Positions 60,532 to 64,000 of a stretch of 64,000 nucleotides of DNA are shown here, piece after piece. The stretch comes from Aporrectodea caliginosa. Lineage: Eukaryota > Annelida > Clitellata > Crassiclitellata > Lumbricidae. Made by a program: the position numbers and the translations under genes. The notes under the pieces are model-generated. The model worked only from the letters and a program-made list of their open reading frames with translations. It had not been told where the DNA came from and ran no database searches. The stretch's first letter is position 1. The number at the start of each line of letters is the position of its first letter. The stretch spans positions 1,922,717 to 1,986,716 of the forward strand of contig JACEVL010000671.1 of assembly GCA_020284085.1 (NCBI GenBank). The letters are read 5' to 3'.

Positions 60532-60894
60532 TTGATATTAGTTGTGGTTAAATTAAAGCTAATTTTGTCTGATCGATCAAGCTATTGCTTGCCGGTGCGC
60601 TACATTCCCCTATTATCGCTCTCTCAACTTAAGAAAAACCTTTCACTCAAAATCTGTTCAGATTATCGATTTGAAATATCTTACAGTGCTTCCGACAGTT
60701 ATATCAAAGAAAACGATTGGGTTATTAGGGTTCGGTTTATCTGGATTCGACATTTTTCAATTAAATATCGTCCAATTCAAGAAACGTTTTGGTTCCGAAA
60801 AACTCGACCTCACTTAACCGCGGTAAGTGATGGAAAATTTAAGGCCGTGTGTATTTATGGTGCTACACAATTTTTGAATAAAATTCAACGATAA
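60532..60894 (+). other. Unassigned 120-codon ORF
   Basis: An ORF with mixed, protein-like composition (for example SYSASDSYIKENDWVIRVRF) and no repeat underneath, right of PPIH exon 2. A GTAAGTG donor-like site lies near its end (60821). No family recognised. It could be a chance ORF, an exon of another gene, or a repeat remnant. Confidence 0.2.
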
Positions 60895-62182
60895 CGTCGT
60901 TGCCTTCAAGCCGAATTTGTCTTATAAGGAAAATCAGAACACATAAAATAAAGTCAACAGAGACATTAGAATGAGGCAGCTTCGAATAGCTGCTTAAAGT
61001 TTTCACAGATATTGTGAAAAACAATAGGGCCTATAAGTAAGTAAGTAAGTAAGCAAGTACTTGCTTTATTGAACCGCCTGCAACGCACTGCGGGGAACAT
61101 CGGATAGAGTATTAAATCACATAATCACAAATTTTTAAAAATCATATAATACAATACTATATTGTGTAGAAATTATTAAATCAACCATAAGCCATATCCA
61201 CAGAACACACTTACTTACTTACTTATTTGAAATTCTCTTTCACCTGAATTCTATAGGGTCTACAAGTTTGATCCTCTTCCGAACCATGAGTTTACATAGG
61301 TAGATCTCGCCATATTGTGTCCCACTCTTTATAACAATTGTTTTATATTATGATTACATTCATGCTCGATCTACTAGTCAGCATGATGAAATGTCAAATC
61401 AGAAGTCGGGGGCTTAAAGCCCCGTTAGGGTAAAAACGCCAAAAAGGTATATCGAGATTTCTGCTCTACTTGCGCCATCTAGCGAACTGAGCTTTAAAAA
61501 TGAGTAGGCCTATACTGACTTTCTGGGAGAAGACGAGACGGCGAGGGAAAGAATTGGCCACCCGTCCTCGCAAGGCTCGCATGCGGCATGCTGAGGCTAA
61601 GAAAAACGAAGACACTAATATTTCAGCTTCCTCCTCTTTCTTCTTCTCCTTCGTCTTCTTCTGTTCTCTTTTCGTTTTCCCCCTTTTCTTCTTTGTCTCC
61701 TTCTCTTTCTTATTCTTCACGGTTCCCCAAAGATCCAATTAGTCCGATTGCAAGTTCGCATAATTGTATAGGCCTAACGTTATCCGCGCACGGTTCCACT
61801 CGAGTAGCCTACAAGTACAAAAAGTTACGCAACTAGGCCTATAGGACATTTCGTTTGGGTGACTTAAGCCTTGAACATGGAAAAACATGAAGTGTCCATA
61901 CAAATATTTAGCCTTAGGCATACAACGACTTAATTTTTGTTGGAGGGGGGGGGGTTTGGGGGACTTCAGCAGCTTCGTTTGGGGAGGGGTTTAAGCCCAC
62001 AAGCCCAATGCTAGTTACGTCCCTGAGTACAAATGAAGTACTTAGACCTACATCGGCCTATCTCGAGATCTGTTACAGATGGCCTGCAGACGCCGTTGCA
62101 ATAGACCTATAATCTTACTCGAATTAACCTGTAAGCCTCTAAATGTCATCGAAATATATGACCCCAAGATCGTCTTATCTAA

Positions 62183-62646
62183 GGGGCCGTCCATAAAGTA
62201 CGTCACGCTATTTTTGACTATTTTACCCCCCCTCCCCTGTCACAAACTGTCACAAAACTCGGACCCCCCTAAAGTACGTCACACTTTCGAACAGTGATTA
62301 AATAATAAAAATAGAAATAATAATACTTCCGAAAGCAAGGCTAATACATAAACAAGGCTTCGCAACAGCATTATTACTTGCGCTCCTAGCGAGAGGAATC
62401 GTGAAAAACACATTCAGGAGATATGCATTTCATGCTATTTTGACATAAAACTAATTAAAATGTTTCAGAAAATTTTTAAAATTATTTTTAAAGCTATGAA
62501 ATTCTACTAAAAAAAATAAATTATAAATGAAATATAAAAAATAAACGTGTGACGTCACACATGGCCTGACCCCCCTCCCCTGTCACAAACTGTCACACTT
62601 TCTTAAACCACTCCCCTGGAGCGTGACGTACTTTATGTGACCACTC
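62183..62646. mobile_element. About 460-bp TIR element, ATAAAGTACGTCACGCT ends
   Basis: GGGGCCGTCCATAAAGTACG at 62183 is matched by an inverted copy ending near 62646. The core ATAAAGTACGTCACGCT is perfect in both. A direct repeat CCCCTCCCCTGTCACAAACT occurs near both ends (about 62227 and 62572). No ORF and no clear target duplication were found. I cannot assign a superfamily. Confidence 0.65.
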
Positions 62647-63479
62647 TTAATCTAATCTAATCTAATCTAATCTGAACATTTGTAAAACGCTTCTCACAGC
62701 AGAGCTATTCAGAAGCGCTCTCAGCGTGACAGGCCCATAATCTTATTATGTCCATTCGGCGCTGATAGAAGACCAGTCACGAACGAAATTAATTAATTAA
62801 TTATTATGTATAGGGTATATATATAGCCTATATATATATAGCCTATATATATGTATATATATATACTACATCAATTTCTATATCGTGATCCTTATCATTC
62901 TCAAGAACAACTAAGAATATAGCCTATAGTAGGCTACTAGGCCTACAATATTATTACTCTGCTATGCTATTACTGCTACCATTTCCTTATATAGCCTAGA
63001 CATTTATGTATGTATGTATACATGTATGCATGTAGGCTATGTATGTAGGCAATAATAAACGATAAAATAGGAGCCCTCAGAGAAAAGTCAAAATAAGTTC
63101 GACCGCTCCTAACAATCTATTTTCGAATGACTTTTCCTGATTTAATAAACAAGTTTCTTTGAAACCGCGGCACAAATTTAGTGACAATTTCTATCCGAAC
63201 ATAAAACGCCAACATGGTATTACAGACAGTCAAACAAAATGGCGACTGTCTTGGTTTGAATCTCCTTTTCCTCCTCCTCGTTCTCCTCATGATGTTTCGT
63301 CGCTCGCTGCCAAGGCAACGTTTCGCCGAAAGCGTCGTCGTTTTCTAGCCCGAAGGAAGCCCAAGGAAGCGGAGATGAATGGCTGAGAAGGAAAGATCTG
63401 ACACTGGCTACAATCCAGCTTTCACGAGCAATTTGCCGCAATCAAGGAAGACGAGCGAGTGATGGATGGATGGAGACCA

Positions 63480-63930
63480 GTGCCAAGTGGATAGCTGCAG
63501 GCTGCGATGGGCGGATGGTGGATGAGTGGATGGATGGATGGGTGGAAGGGTGGGTGGGTGGATGAGTGTGGATGGATGGATGGATGGATGGATGGGTGGA
63601 AGGGTGGGTGGGTGGGTGAGTGTGGATGGATGGATGGATGGATGGATGTATGGGTGGGTGGGTGGGTGGATGGATGGATGGATGGGCGGATGGTAGATAG
63701 ATGGATGAATGGATGGATGAGTGGGTGGATGGATCGGTGGTTGGAAGTGTGGATGGACGAACGCAGAGATCAATGTATAAATGGATGGATGGATATGTTG
63801 CTGGATTGATGGATGGATGGATCTATGGATATAGATGGATGAACGGATAGATGGATGGATGAACGGATGGATGAGTGTGTGGATGGGCGGATGCACAGAT
63901 GGATTGAAGGATGGTAGGCTATTAAGGTCG
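63480..63930 (+). repeat. GGAT/GGTGGATG array
   Basis: GATGGATGGATGGGTGG-type units, near the right edge of the window. Confidence 0.92.
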
Positions 63931-64000
63931 GTGGATGTCTGGATGGACCGAAAGAGGAAGTAACTGAATGGATCGCTAGGTGTCACTTTGTATCGATTGA

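Larger units (their letters stand above)
59998..64000. other. Right edge region without confirmed exons
   Basis: It should hold PPIH exon 1 if the gene is complete here, but no VVFFD-type exon was found on the minus strand. Content: the unassigned ORF at 60532, a repeat D tail (61585), a TIR element (62183-62646), TATATAGCC-rich sequence (62810-63030) and the GGAT array. Confidence 0.5.

Noticed and set aside
61460..61500. Possible PPIH start exon on the minus strand (ATGGCGCAAGTAGAGC)
   Set aside because: The reading does not continue into a VVFFD-type strand and hits a stop. No matching donor.

Overview
The window is animal (metazoan) nuclear DNA. Genes are cut into many short exons with GT-AG introns. 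Introns and spacers are packed with micro- and minisatellites, tRNA-derived SINEs and small DNA transposons. One FMNL-type formin, one TTLL4-type ligase and one PPIH-type cyclophilin fit an invertebrate. The repeat style (CATC/ACAG arrays, AGGCCTA-rich words, SINE tails with GCGCTATATAAAT) suggests a marine invertebrate, perhaps a deuterostome. That placement is a guess from style, not from a search.

Layout. (1) 331-30,042, minus strand: the 5' part of a formin-like gene (FMNL). Fifteen complete coding exons cover the N-terminal GBD/FH3 region, a coiled coil and the FH1 proline stretches. A sixteenth exon opens FH2, and the rest of the gene lies beyond the left edge. Splice phases agree through exon 16. 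(2) 30,043-40,100: no coding gene recognised. It holds SINEs, two local duplications, a hAT-like MITE and, near 33.1 kb, a CpG-containing patch with CCAAT boxes, an E-box and an RFX/X-box-like palindrome that may be the TTLL4 promoter or first exon. (3) 40,202-52,921, plus strand: a tubulin tyrosine ligase-like polyglutamylase (TTLL4) in 16 coding exons. All phases close, giving about 1,210 residues, close to vertebrate TTLL4. (4) 56,091-59,997, minus strand: exons 2-6 of the spliceosomal cyclophilin PPIH, convergent with TTLL4. The first coding exon was not found. (5) 60-64 kb: MITEs, SINE tails, a GGAT array and one unassigned 120-codon ORF.

The three genes are ordinary conserved housekeeping or cytoskeletal genes: actin nucleation, polyglutamylation and pre-mRNA splicing. 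Nothing suggests they form one system. The interest lies in the mobile and tandem DNA around them. A 2.28 kb element (5484-7766) with perfect 12-bp terminal inverted repeats and a perfect 8-bp target duplication surrounds a decayed ORF of a widespread but uncharacterised protein family, so that family looks like a divergent hAT-like transposase. At least five further TIR-bearing elements can be delimited, several with 8-bp duplications. In TTLL4, four minisatellites touch or resemble splice junctions. One of them carries about 19 copies of the real 3' splice site immediately upstream of the exon.
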